Positions 51,418 through 61,430 of a stretch of 64,000 nucleotides of DNA are shown here, piece after piece. The translations under genes were made by a program, and so were the position numbers. The notes beneath the pieces were generated by a model that was given only the letters and a program-made list of their open reading frames with translations, did not search any database and had not been told where the DNA came from. How positions within the stretch are numbered: position 1 is the stretch's first letter; each line of letters starts with the position of its first letter. The DNA comes from Patagioenas fasciata. Lineage: Eukaryota > Chordata > Aves > Columbiformes > Columbidae. The stretch is from positions 51,654,398 through 51,718,397 of the forward strand of contig NC_092521.1 of assembly GCF_037038585.1 (NCBI RefSeq). Reading direction: 5' to 3'.

Positions 51418-51450
51418 TGACGTCTTTTCTGATACCCGATTATTACGTGA
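51418..51450 (+). promoter_or_regulatory. Paired CRE/bZIP-like sites in ADCYAP1 promoter region
   Basis: TGACGTCT at 51418-51425 differs from the palindromic cAMP response element TGACGTCA by one base. TTACGTGA at 51443-51450 is a second bZIP-type site. They lie about 1.05 kb upstream of the start codon. PACAP gene transcription is known to respond to cAMP and depolarisation, so CREB/ATF binding is a reasonable inference but is not shown here. Confidence 0.4.
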
Positions 51451-51899
51451 CTGGGGAAAAAAAAAAAAAAAGGCATTTGATTCATGAATAAAAATCCGGA
51501 CACCACCACGGGGGCAACAAACAATATTGCCCGTCCTCAAAGGTAACAAGCAGGCAAATGTTTACGAGGAGGGCTCTTGCTGAAGCGGGGTGTTTGCAAA
51601 GATTTTGTTGCTAATTGCGTATCAGACGGAAGGCTGCAGAAGGCTGGTCAAGTTTGGAGCCACCGAGCAGGAAGAGAAGAGAAGGCTGAAGGCGCTCAGT
51701 GAGGGGAGAGATCTGGGGAAGACAACATCGCACGCAGCCAGCCCGCGGCTCCCCGCCTCCGCTCCCTCCGGGCTCGCTTGCTCTCTTCCCTCTTCCCCTG
51801 CGCTCCCTTCTCCGGCGACATCTCGCTCCATCCTTTTTTCTCCCTTTTCTTGCACAGGTTCCACTCCAGATCTGTGCTGTTACCTACAAACTTTTTTCA

Positions 51900-51914
51900 T
51901 TTATATATATATAT
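51900..51914 (+). promoter_or_regulatory. Possible TATA element for ADCYAP1
   Basis: A TTTATATATATATAT run lies about 290 bases upstream of the inferred exon 1 donor. It could serve as a TATA box, giving an exon 1 of roughly 270 bases, or it may be simple-sequence DNA inside a longer 5' UTR. The start site cannot be determined from sequence. Confidence 0.25.
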
Positions 51915-51929
51915 TTTTTTTTCCTTCTC

Positions 51930-52201
51930 TCTCTCTTTTTCTTTTTGGAGTGGATTCCCCTAAATCCAGCAAACAACTAACTACTGCTTTTGCATCTTCT
52001 TCATCCCGCGGGTACTTCACCCATCGGAGAGGCGATGCCACGAGGGTTTTAACTCCTTTCGACCGCAACTTGGGAGACAGCTCTATTTTTGACCCCACTT
52101 GGGGTATATTTTTGATTTTTTTTAAAATTTTTTATTGTTAAGACCTGCCCTTTTAGTTTCGCAGCCAAACGCTCTTAGTGCCAGGTGTTTAGAGTTTAAT
52201 G
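51930..52201 (+). other. ADCYAP1: ADCYAP1 exon 1 (5' UTR), approximate 5' end
   Basis: The donor G|GTAAGG falls after base 52201, 280 bases before the acceptor of the first coding exon, matching the known layout of vertebrate ADCYAP1 genes in which the 5' UTR is split from the start codon by an intron. The left end is a guess tied to the TATA-like run. Longer 5' UTRs or alternative first exons are equally possible. Intron 1 would be 52202-52481, with a strong T-rich tract before its acceptor. Confidence 0.45.
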
Positions 52202-52488
52202 GTAAGGACACGAGGCGGCTCTCCGGGCCTTCCCGCAGCGCTCCCGGGGAGGGCGGGCGGGCGGGCACCGACGGGGCGGGTAGCGGCGGCAGCGCTCTGC
52301 GCCGGGCACCGCTCCGCGCCTCTCCACGCCGGCACCCGGCTGCTCAGAGCTCTTACCCCAGAGACCGCGCTGCCTTCCTCCCCCGCAGGCTCGACCGGGG
52401 GCTTGGTGGGACGTGCGGTGGTTTTTTTCCTTTTTTTTTTTTTTTTTTTTTGACAGCGGTTTTCCTTTCCCTTCCGCACAGAGTGGCA

Positions 52489-52589
52489 ATGTGTAGCAAA
52501 GCGATCCTAGCACTCCTGGTCTATGGCATAATAATGCACTGCAGCGTCTACTGCTCACCTGCGGCCGGACTTCAGTACCCGGCGCTCAG
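52489..52589 (+). CDS. ADCYAP1: ADCYAP1 first coding exon (signal peptide)
   Basis: The acceptor CGCACAG ends at 52481 and the exon starts AGTGGCA before ATG at 52489. The exon codes residues 1-33 plus two bases of Arg34, ending CTCAG|GTAGGT after 52589. It contains the whole hydrophobic signal segment [10 protein letters not shown]. The following intron is 1,961 bases and GC-rich. Confidence 0.96.
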
Positions 52590-55500
52590 GTAGGTCCGTC
52601 CCTCTCCCGGGGGCTCCGTCGGGACCCTTTCAGGCCCCCGCTTGCCCGGATCTGCTGGGGGCAGGGAAATCTCACCAGGGAGGAAAGTAGAAGGGGACGG
52701 GGATGGGGAGTCACCAAACAAACCCCATTCCACTTTGGCTGTGTGCCTACCCTGTCCGCCCCAGGAGAGGCGCCGCCGGGACGGTCAAAGAGGGAGGGGA
52801 GTCCCCTCCCGGCTGCAGTACTGACTTCCCCCAGGGCCACTGCCCGGTGTCCTTGCTCGGTTAACTTGCGGCTTCTTGTCCCTGGGGAGAGGGGGACCTG
52901 ATCTGCTGCACCTCGGCGGAGCGGCCCGAGGTCTTGGCCGCATCTCGGTGGGGCCCAGCAGCTCCCCTCCGCCTGCCACCTACCCTACACGAGCCCTGGC
53001 TGCTTTCGATTGCCCGCAGCTCGCCCAGGGTGAACGGCGAGCATCGCCTGCCTGGAGCGGGGGCAGCGGTGAGGGACACAGGTGCGTCGTTGTTTGCAAG
53101 CATGCGGGAACTGTCATGGTTCGTGTAGCAGCACTGGAGTTGACGGGGATTCCTCTGTTTACCTGTCTGTATACGACCCCTCTTCTCAAGGGGGAAAGCG
53201 GCTGGCGTCAGGCTGTTTGGTTGTCTGTGGGTGTTAGGGGTTGTCTCGCTGGGCTCCAGCTCAGGCTGATGCCTGGGCTCCCCTTTCCACCGGGGACCCA
53301 GGGGCGTTTGGACCCCACTGTGTTCGGGACAGGAGTGTGGGGCTCCCAGAGGAGTCGGCACAAGCGAGTTTCCCATCCTGTGCTGTGGCTAGGGGGTACC
53401 CGGCCCGGGACGATCTCTGGCAGCCTCGTCCCACCCTGCTTGTAGCCTGCTTGGGGGACCGATGTTGCTTTGCCTGGGGGGAGTTTCGGACTAGCTGTTG
53501 TTGCCCTGCCACACCGGCGCTTGTCTCTATTCCTGGATGCCCTACAGGGGACACTACCGTACGGCTCAGCTGTGAGCCAGGGACAATGCGGGGCGCGCAA
53601 GGCTGTCCGAGGAGGGTGTCCTTTTTGGAGCTCAAAGATGTCCTTGCACGAACTGGGAACCCGTCGGGGCTGGCTGAGAGCAGTCCCCTTCCCCTCCCCG
53701 GGCAGAGGGCCTGCGGGGCAGCGGGCTCGGTGGCCTGCTGGGCCATTAGCCGGCAGGAACCCGGCTCTCTTCGTTCGAGAGCCTGAATTAGCAGGAGTGA
53801 AACACTTTAGCGGCATCTATTATTAATACCTCCTCTAAAGCTCACAGACAAAAATAGCTGCCTGTAACGTACAATGACCTACATCACACTGCAGAGAGGG
53901 AGGCAGAGAGCGGGAGGGGGAGCATGGGGGGAGGGGGGAGGACAAAACTGGCGAGATCTCAAAGGGCAGAGGCACCATTCAACGAAAAATAACAACAGGA
54001 GAAGCCCCCTCCGGCCCCGTGGGCTCTGTGGGGAGGAGCGGGGCGCGGTCCCCGGCCCCGGCGGCGGGGACTGCCGTTCCCCGCCCCATCTCCTCCGGGG
54101 AGGTTGCTTGGCTCCCGCCCAGCCCCTGGCACACAGACGCGCGTGTGTGGCTGTGTGTGTGTGTGTGTGCGTGTGTGTGTGTGTGCGCGCGCGGCAGCCG
54201 GCACGCCTGTGCCTGCGTGCGCTCCGCTCGGGAAGCGCCAGCCATGGCCGTGGCAGAGGGAGGCTGTTTCTCGGGCCGGGGCGGGAGTGACGGGGGTGGG
54301 GGGATGTTTGGGGCTTTTCTTAGAGCACGTCTGACGGCGGTTGTGTTCCCTCCCCCGTGGTCCTGCCCCGCAGAGAAGGCGGAGGGCGGGGATGGGGAAC
54401 AGGCGGGCGCAGGGAGGGAACGGGGCTCCTGGGGCACCCGGGCCGGCTGTGCCGGGGGGTGAGCACCAAGGCAGCCAGGAGTCGGCGTCGAAGATCGGAG
54501 CGCTCCGCGGAGCCCGCCTGACTCTTTCCCCTTGCTGCTGTCGTTGCCAGGCTAGAGGATGAAGTCTACGACGAGGACGGGAACACTCTGCAGGACTTCG
54601 TCTATGACCACGAGCCCCTCGGCATAGCGAATCCGTCCTCCATGATCGGCGAGATGTACACCTTGTATTACCCGCCGGAAAAGAGGTGACTGCAACTCGC
54701 GGGGTGTCACGCGTGAATACTGAGCCGGGAGCAAAACGGGTCTGGCGGAGCAGATTAGGGGAAAAAAAATCATAATAGTTCCCAACAAACCAACATAAAA
54801 AAAAAAAAAAGAAAAAAAGAAAAAAAAGAGTGTACATATACATATATATACATAAGTTCTGAACCCAAACAAATGACAACCCTGCCCGGGTCCCGGTGTC
54901 CAGTTTAAAGCCTAGAAGAAACGGAAAAGCCACCTTACCTCCAGAAACGCGGGGGAGGGAACGGGGGAGCCGCCGACGCCGAGGAGGGCTAGCGATGCTC
55001 CTGCAGACGGAGCAGAAATACCTAGTTAGCGCGGAGTCGAGCAAGTGCGGCGGGGAGGGGTCTGGGTGGGGAAGGGGGATCCCGGAGACGCGGGGAAATG
55101 CCGCCCTCGACTCGCCAGCGGGGAGGGACGGTGACCGCCACCGCCCGGGCTCCCGTACCCCGCCGCAGCCGGCTCCCGGGCCTCGCCGCTTATCCGCGGT
55201 CTCTTCCCTTCGCCCAGGCACGCCGATGGGATCTTCAACAAAGCCTACAGGAAACTCCTGGGCCAGTTATCCGCCAGGAAATATCTGCACTCCCTAATGG
55301 CCAAGCGGGTCGGGTAAGGGTTTCTGCTCTTTCTTTTTGCGCGGTGGGCGTTGGAGCTGCAGTAGCGGAGGCGCTTAAAAGGCCGCAGCTGGAGGGAACA
55401 AAGCTGCCCCGGCCGGGGCTGGGAATTTGTTGCGCTGGGGTTGGGGGTGTCCGGCTCCCCAAAACTTAGCCGCCCCTGGGCGCGGCTTCCAGCCCGCTCC

Positions 55501-56342
55501 CGGCGTAGAGTGAGCCCGGCTGTCAGCGAAGGCGTTCACAGAAATTTGTTTGGTTTAATTCTCTCGGGCATATATATAGATAGGTATGTACGTATATATA
55601 TATGCATATATATGTATATATATGTGTATATATATGTGTATATATATATTTCTCTATGATTTTTTGCTATCGGCCGATTTAAAATTAAGAAGTTGGGCAG
55701 CTTCCCCGGTCTGCTGGGGGGAGGCAGTCTTACGGAATCGATAACCGAGGGCTTGGTTGAAGCGGGGGGGCGAGGATGAGCTGCAGTCCTGCGCCGGGCG
55801 GGGCTCCCCGGGGCTCCCCGTCGCCGGTGGGGCAGGGGCGAACCCAATGCCACCCGCCGCCCCTTGGCAGAAGGTAACACATTAATAAAGCCCCGGGGAG
55901 AGCAGCTTTCCCTGCCGCAATGAATAATTCATAGCTGGGAGATATTGTCTCTCCCGTCGCCGCCTCTTGCGCGCACCGCCTCAAGACCCGGGTTTCGGTG
56001 CGGCCTTTGTCTCCCCGCGCATCTTCCGCGCAACGTGTTGCGCGGGGGGCAGCGGCCGATGAGGGGCTGCTGAGGGCCGGGAGGGCGGCGCGGAGGGGCG
56101 CGGAAGGGGGCGGAGCGGCCCCGCCTGATGCGATTGTGCTTCTCGGTGCTTGCAGCGGTGCCAGCGGCGGCCTGGGGGACGAGTCGGAACCGCTGACCAA
56201 GCGGCACATAGACGGCATCTTCACGGACAGCTACAGCCGCTACCGGAAACAAATGGCTGTCAAGAAATACTTAGCAGCTGTCCTGGGGAAAAGGTATAAA
56301 CAAAGAGTTAAAAACAAAGGACGCCGAGTAGCGTATTTGTAG
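52489..56342 (+). CDS. ADCYAP1: ADCYAP1: PACAP neuropeptide precursor (four coding exons, 172 residues)
   Basis: The gene encodes the secreted precursor of pituitary adenylate cyclase-activating polypeptide, a ligand of the class B receptors PAC1, VPAC1 and VPAC2. Joined exons 52489-52589, 54551-54685, 55218-55313 and 56156-56342 give 519 bases, 172 codons plus TAG. Residues 1-22 form a hydrophobic signal peptide. Residues 23-77 are an acidic cryptic peptide. Lys78-Arg79 precede the PRP/GHRH-like peptide starting H-A-D-G-I-F (80-110). Lys126-Arg127 precede PACAP starting H-I-D-G-I-F-T-D-S (128-165). The internal G-K-R after residue 154 would release amidated PACAP-27, and G166-R-R amidates PACAP-38. 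All borders are GT-AG and all coding introns are phase 2. Ile at PACAP position 2 is the avian form as I recall it. No frameshift or lost cleavage site is seen. Identification is certain from the PACAP sequence itself. Confidence 0.98.
54140..54193. repeat. (GT)n(GC)n alternating purine-pyrimidine tract in ADCYAP1 intron 2
   Basis: A run of GT repeats with single interruptions ends in GCGCGCGC, about 360 bases upstream of the second coding exon. Alternating GT/GC is the classic Z-DNA-prone composition and the repeat is likely length-variable. Confidence 0.93.
54551..54685 (+). CDS. ADCYAP1: ADCYAP1 second coding exon (cryptic peptide)
   Basis: The acceptor GTTGCCAG ends at 54550. The 135-base exon codes the acidic segment [10 protein letters not shown] to P-P-E-K and ends AAGAG|GTGACT. 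Its length is a multiple of three and both borders are phase 2, so skipping would preserve the frame. The next intron (54686-55217) holds an A-rich tract at about 54799-54829. Confidence 0.96.
54776..54852. repeat. A-rich tract followed by short (TA)n in ADCYAP1 intron 3
   Basis: Homopolymer A broken by single G residues (54799-54829), then ACATATACATATATATACATA. Confidence 0.85.
55218..55313 (+). CDS. ADCYAP1: ADCYAP1 third coding exon (PRP / GHRH-like peptide)
   Basis: The acceptor TCGCCCAG ends at 55217 and the donor is GG|GTAAGG. The 96 bases encode exactly the PACAP-related peptide, [10 protein letters not shown] through A-K-R-V, preceded by the Lys-Arg site formed across the splice junction. 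Skipping this exon keeps the frame and would give a PACAP-only precursor, as described for this gene in several vertebrates. Confidence 0.97.
55569..55652. repeat. (TA)n-rich compound microsatellite in ADCYAP1 intron 4
   Basis: Alternating TA with regularly spaced GTATAT, GCATAT and GTGTAT units over about 80 bases. Likely unstable in length. Confidence 0.9.
55920..55932. promoter_or_regulatory. POU-type palindromic site in ADCYAP1 intron 4
   Basis: ATGAATAATTCAT is an inverted repeat of ATGAAT around a central A and resembles POU-domain (POU4F/POU3F-like) binding sites. It sits in a small AT-rich island (about 55865-55945) inside otherwise GC-rich intron sequence, 225 bases before the PACAP exon. 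Regulatory function is inferred only. Confidence 0.3.
56156..56342 (+). CDS. ADCYAP1: ADCYAP1 last coding exon (PACAP-38)
   Basis: The acceptor GCTTGCAG ends at 56155. The exon codes the spacer [14 protein letters not shown], the Lys-Arg cleavage site, the 38 residues of PACAP, then G-R-R-V-A-Y-L and TAG at 56340-56342. The exon holds both PACAP-27 and PACAP-38, which therefore differ only by processing at G-K-R. Confidence 0.99.
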
Positions 56343-56380
56343 CGATGAGTAACCAGCCACTCCTGTGTATACAAAGTCAT

Positions 56381-56420
<40 letters not shown>

Positions 56421-56421
56421 A
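56381..56421. repeat. (GA)n microsatellite in ADCYAP1 3' UTR
   Basis: Eleven GA units, one AA interruption, then eight GA units, starting 39 bases after the stop codon. It probably corresponds in position to the 3'-UTR ADCYAP1 microsatellite studied in migratory birds. Confidence 0.93.
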
Positions 56422-58990
56422 ACCCAACAACAACAAAAATATAAACAAAAAAGTCATTTCCAAACTGACTGAACAATCACCGCTCCTGTGTTATCTAAAC
56501 ATGTATTTATGTATGAAGTAAAGCCATTAAATGAATATTTTGATAATAATATTGTTTTTCTTTTGTACAAAGCACTAGAGAAACGCACAGATCTACTTTG
56601 TGGACCAATCATTAAGTTATATATAATATATAAATATATATAAATACTACTACGAATAGTAAAGAACAATTCTTCATATAAAGTCTGCACAAGAACAAGA
56701 ATTCACCTGAGCTGTTTATGTTTTTATATAAAATGAATTGAAAAAAGGACAATCATTGTTTTGAATATTACTCCTATTTTTGTAACGGAAATTAAAAGGA
56801 TAGTATTTTTATCCGCGACAGGATCGAAGACATTAATTTTCACCATTTGCTACTTACATAGAGAAGGATGCCCTGCTCGCAGGGGATTATGAGGAAAATT
56901 ATTTGGGAGAATTGGTGAAGCAGATTCTTCCCCCGGTGAGTCTCAAGGCAGGCTCCTTTGCCATTGGCCTCTCCGAAGGGGCAGCGTCCCCTTTCTTCTA
57001 GATTTCGATTTTTTTTTTTTCTCCTGCTTTCTTTGATTGCGGTTGTATCTGTACTAGTGTCTCCTCAAACAATGAGCTTAGGAGATAATTCTCTTGTGAA
57101 AACAACAGCTCGATCCAAATTGTGCATCTCTGTTGCCTATTGGAGGGAGAAATAGTTTTAAAAAAAAAACCCAACAACAAAATTTAAAACAAAACCAGAA
57201 AAAAAAAGCCAAACCCAAGCCCCCCACCCCTAAATCCCGAACCAGCAGCAAGGGCAGTAAGTACTAAGCCCCGTGCACTGCTCTTCTGACTGGCTGGGCA
57301 GAGTTGCAGAACAAAGCGAAAGCGGAGACAGGACCCGTTTGGAAAGAGCGGGTAAGTGAGCGGTGGAGGCCTCCGGCGCGCCCCGGGGCCGGAGCCGGTG
57401 CCGGTTCTGGTGCCGCAGGGTCGAGGGGAGACGAGGTAATCCCACCTCCGATCCGCTACCCAACTGCCCCGGGCAGCTCGGTACTGGACCTGGATGCAAA
57501 GTACAGTGTGTTACTCTCCAGTGCTGTCCACGCTTCTCATCATGTGTAACGAGCAGGGTTCTCACCTTTGCATTTTTCGGTCGGAGTTGCTTTTATTTGA
57601 TTGTTGTTTTTCTGTTGTGTTTTTTTTTTTTAATTTTTTTTTTTTTTTTTTTATTGTGGAACCTTCCGCCTCTCATTCTATCTGCGCACTTTTCCGAGTT
57701 CTGTTTGACCCACCTGAGTCACCTTTTTGGGTTATGTTCTTTTTTGGGGAAAAAAAAAAAAGATTGTGAACGCTCTCTCACTCCTTTGTTCTGTTTTATG
57801 CAAGCTCTTATTGTACAAGTTTAGGAACCCCTGTTGTAGCTACCACTAAAGAATTATGCACTACTATGAAAGTTTTTGTTCCTTGTTTATTGAGTTTGGA
57901 GGTAAAATGTATTTTTCTACATTCTGGCTTATTGCTTAGTAAAATTTATTTCATAAAACAAACTTTTGTCATAAAAGAATGTGTAGTGTTCACCTGTGGT
58001 CCGGTTTCTAACGAGATAAACCATTTTCACCTCATCTCTCTATGTACGGACTCCTATCTTACCTTCCGCCCGGGGGACAGTAAAGCAGGAGCGACCCCGA
58101 CCGGGGGCTGGCCCCGACCCTCCGCCCGGGCAGGTGGCGAAGGAGGACACGTAGGTAACTGCTTCCTTCCAGCTCACCACACAAACCTTAGAGGAGTCTT
58201 TCCAAAGACACAAAACGAGCCCCGCATCCAAGACGTCGGAAAGCAACGCCTCCCACCCCCACTCCCAAACTGAAAAAAAAAAATCGCGGGTAAACACCAC
58301 CTTTCCTGGCCGGGAAGAGCCGCCGGCCGCTGGGGAGGAGAGAGGCGCGGGCAGAGCCCGGCGGGGCGGGCAGGCGCTGTCGGCTTGGCTTGTCTGGGCT
58401 GCCCGGGTGCCCGCCCCGCCGGCAGCGCCTGCCCGGGCTGCCCCGCAGCTTCTCCCTGCCCGCCCCCCGCCGGTGCGGGCTCCTGGGGCGGAGGGACGCG
58501 GGGCGCAGTTTGCAGCTTTCGTGCCTTTTCTCTTCACCTTGTAAATCGCCACGAGTTTCACGGATGGCTATTTAGTGGCCCTACGATGCTGCAACACATC
58601 GGCTTGCGTTTTAGTCGTACTTCTGTTCTTTGGCGATGGGCAGAGTTTGCTGTGTTTGTGTCGGCTGTGGTATAATGACATAGGGCTCTCTTGATGTTTT
58701 GTTTATGACCTTATCAGTTAGAGTTCCGTGGCTAGTCGCAAGCATTATGAAGTGATCACCTGGGTTATTATCCTCTGTATGATTTTTCTTTTTTTTTAGA
58801 AACGCCAACAGCCTTACCAAAATTGGAGCAGATTTGAGATACAGTCATAGTTTAGGTAGATGTTAGTCTTGGAGAACTTATTTTGTGTGCAAATGAATAT
58901 AAAAAGAACTTAAACGAAGTATTATTACACACATTATATCTATAACTAGGACTTTGATAACTGTTATATAACGTGTGTAAAGTTTGTATT

Positions 58991-58996
58991 AATAAA
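58991..58996 (+). terminator. ADCYAP1: Distal poly(A) signal, ADCYAP1
   Basis: Canonical AATAAA followed within about 40 bases by a G/T-rich stretch (TTTGGGGGAG), a typical cleavage and polyadenylation arrangement. It would end the longest 3' UTR near 59,010-59,020. Confidence 0.5.
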
Positions 58997-59015
58997 TTTT
59001 TGTAAACAATGCAAT

Positions 59016-61011
59016 TTCGTCTAATGTTTGGGGGAGAGAAATCTAGAACCTAACAGTGAAAACTGCTTAACTTTTTTTTTTCTTTTTCTTTTTTTTAATT
59101 TTTTTTTCCTTTTTAATTAATTCATTTTTAAGCAGCGTTCTTTTAACTTTTCATCCCGGGGATATCGTTTTATTAAGTCTCCACATCTTATCATCAAACA
59201 ACCTCTAACACTTTTACCGGTGGTTACTCTTCTGTTCGAGTAAACTGAACAGAACTGCTGAAGTAAAGAGCCCAGTTCCCCAAACACCAGCTCAGTATTA
59301 CTCTCTAAAATATGCAGACCAAGCCAGTCGGTGCCTATCGTCCATTCATCTAACAATTCCTGTGCTTAGAAGCTGTTTATTTTGAACGGAACCGGTATGT
59401 TTGATGAGATCTTCACCTAATCCGCTTTTAATGAACATTCTGAATGCGATAATGTGCTTCCCAGTGTCACCCAGTTTGGGCAACGGTAGTATCTTTCTTT
59501 GGATTAAAATCGTACTGGGCTGTCCTAAAAATGATACTGCAACACAACAAAGAATTACTTAACTTTTACAGGGTAAAAGGTGGCTACAACGAAAAAACAC
59601 AGACAGAGTAGTTTGTTGGCACAAAGCAGACGTCAGGATATCCGACCTTTAATCTTCACTATAGCTCAGCGATAGCTTCTTATGTTTATTATTTTTATTG
59701 TAGCTCAGGGACTCTACTCAAGTATGTTCGAAAGTACACAGCAATTCAGTTTAAACTAAACTCTATTTCCTTCTAAGATCACACAGTTAAAAAACAAAGC
59801 ACAGGAATTAAATGACAATTTCCCAGCAATTTATTTTTCAAAAGTCCAGGATTGCAAACAGACTGGTCATATCCTCTCTGCCATGAATTCACCTTCCAGG
59901 CTAGTTTCAACAACAGCATTTTGCCAACTAACTGGAAAACAGTGAGGCAACTTAGAAAGCTAGTAGTATCAGTGATACTAGTGCAAAGTGAGAAAAAAGT
60001 TCTAATTAAATGCAGATTGGATCAGAGAAGAATGCAAAAAATACCTATTGGGGGAAAAGGAGAGGACAAGGATTTCTCATGCTGGTAGCATAAGAAAATC
60101 AAACCACGGTTTCCCAAAGCCAGAATACAGTTTCTGGATTTATTCAGTAGTGATGCAGTGCTCATACATATAATCACACTACATTTCCTGCCCATCTAAA
60201 CTGAAAAAGTGCTTAAGAGATCCAAGCTGAAGACCTTCTTGGTAGTGACAGCCAGAGGATGAAACTTAGGATTGGTCCACCTGAAAGATAAGGTTGTCTT
60301 CATTAAGTCCTGGCACTCATTGAAGATGTGCAGAAGAGGGAAATTCTGCTGTGGGTTATGTAGAGATGTTCCCAGTCTCACTCTTGAAATTCCTCTTTAC
60401 CAAATCAAATATGCTACCATGAAGGAGGTCAGCTCTGTTTCCAAAGATTCAAACTGTCATCTGAAATGATACACTTGGAAAAAATGCAATACTGAGTCTT
60501 AAAGCATGAGTTTTGTGGGGACTGCTGATATTCTGTGTGCTGCTATATGACTAGCAGCAGAAAGGAGAAAGCCAGCTGAGGAAACACAGATGACTACACA
60601 AGACATTAATTTGGAGCCTCACATTGTAAAAATGTCCTGACATTCAATCAAGGTGACAAACTCCAGCTAGTTAGTAAAGGAGGCTAAACAGAGCAGGACA
60701 GACTGCTCCAGATTGCAGCCCTCAGAAATGTGGTACAACACCACATCTGCTACAGAGCTACATAGGTCATCAAACCCAGAAAAGCCTGAAAGAACCAATT
60801 TCTGTATATATTTTTACCTGGAATTAAGGAAAATAGAAAATCAGGAGCATGTTTGATCTTTTGTAGGCTTGTTGGTTTTGCAGCCTAATTTCAAGTTCTA
60901 GGTTAAATCATGTAGTTTTTCTTTAGGAAAAACCTTCAGGGAAAGCACATCCCTGAAAATTTTAAGGACCTCATGCTTTACCTCTAGAAGTACATGTCCT
61001 CTTAACTACAC
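59016..61011. other. Intergenic DNA downstream of ADCYAP1
   Basis: AT-rich, with a pyrimidine tract at about 59072-59114. No gene, CR1 or RNA gene is seen. The small frames near 59117-59356 and 59852-60088 are unremarkable. Confidence 0.55.
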
Positions 61012-61430
61012 TCATAGATTTTTAAGACCCAAAGGGACTCTTATGATCATCTACTCTATCTTAGATAATACAGGGCATAGGATTTCATGGAGTCCTTCAT
61101 TTAGCATTTAATTTCTGAGTGAGCTACTCTGTATGACAGCAGTATTGATTGCAAGATTTGCAGGAATGGTAAATTTGCTGGATAAGTTGTTCCAAATGTG
61201 GCAGTTTAACACTCTGTTCCTTGTTTCAGTTTGTATAATTTTTAAGTTCAGGACATTTGTAGCCACTGAAGAATCTCTGATGCCTTGAGATTTTCCTCTC
61301 CATGTAGGTAGTCTTAGGAAGAGATTTGTCCTCCTCTGTGCCCTGTCTTTGAGGTAGCAAAGTTGAGCTTTAAGTACTCATTATGAAGAAGGCTTTCCAC
61401 AGATGGCATTATTTCTGAACCATTTGTATT
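61012..61430 (-). mobile_element. Ancient CR1-like LINE 3' fragment, antisense
   Basis: The plus strand has the remembered pattern of old amniote CR1 ends in complement: CATAGATTTTTAAGACC, AAAGGGACTCTTATGATCAT, ACAGGGCATAGGATTTCA, AAGTTGTTCCAAATG and finally GAGCTTTAAGTACTCATTATG. It is heavily diverged with many small gaps, much older than the other CR1 copies here. Boundaries are approximate. Confidence 0.75.

Larger units (their letters stand above)
56343..59015 (+). other. ADCYAP1: ADCYAP1 3' UTR (putative full extent)
   Basis: The AT-rich sequence after the stop has candidate poly(A) signals ATTAAA at 56526 and 56791 and AATAAA at 58991-58996, the last followed by a GT/G-rich stretch. 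ADCYAP1 mRNAs in other vertebrates have long 3' UTRs, so the distal site is plausible. Unusual contents are a (GA)n microsatellite at the start, GC-rich blocks at 57.30-57.48 and 58.06-58.51 kb, and a potential intron (donor after 57351, acceptor before 58800). Confidence 0.5.

Noticed and set aside
54460-54480. REST/NRSE-like motif (AGCACCAAGGCAGCCAGG) in ADCYAP1 intron 2
   Set aside because: The second half does not fit the NRSE spacing and bases, so the match is too weak to claim.
54707-54716. Perfect palindrome TCACGCGTGA just after the exon 3 donor
   Set aside because: A 10-base palindrome is expected by chance in a window of this size, and there is no supporting context.
53959-55221. 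420-codon open frame on the minus strand, the longest in the window
   Set aside because: It is antisense to ADCYAP1 exon 3, lies in GC-rich DNA where stops are rare, reads through the (GT)n tract and the A-rich tract as low-complexity residues, and shows no domain or start context.
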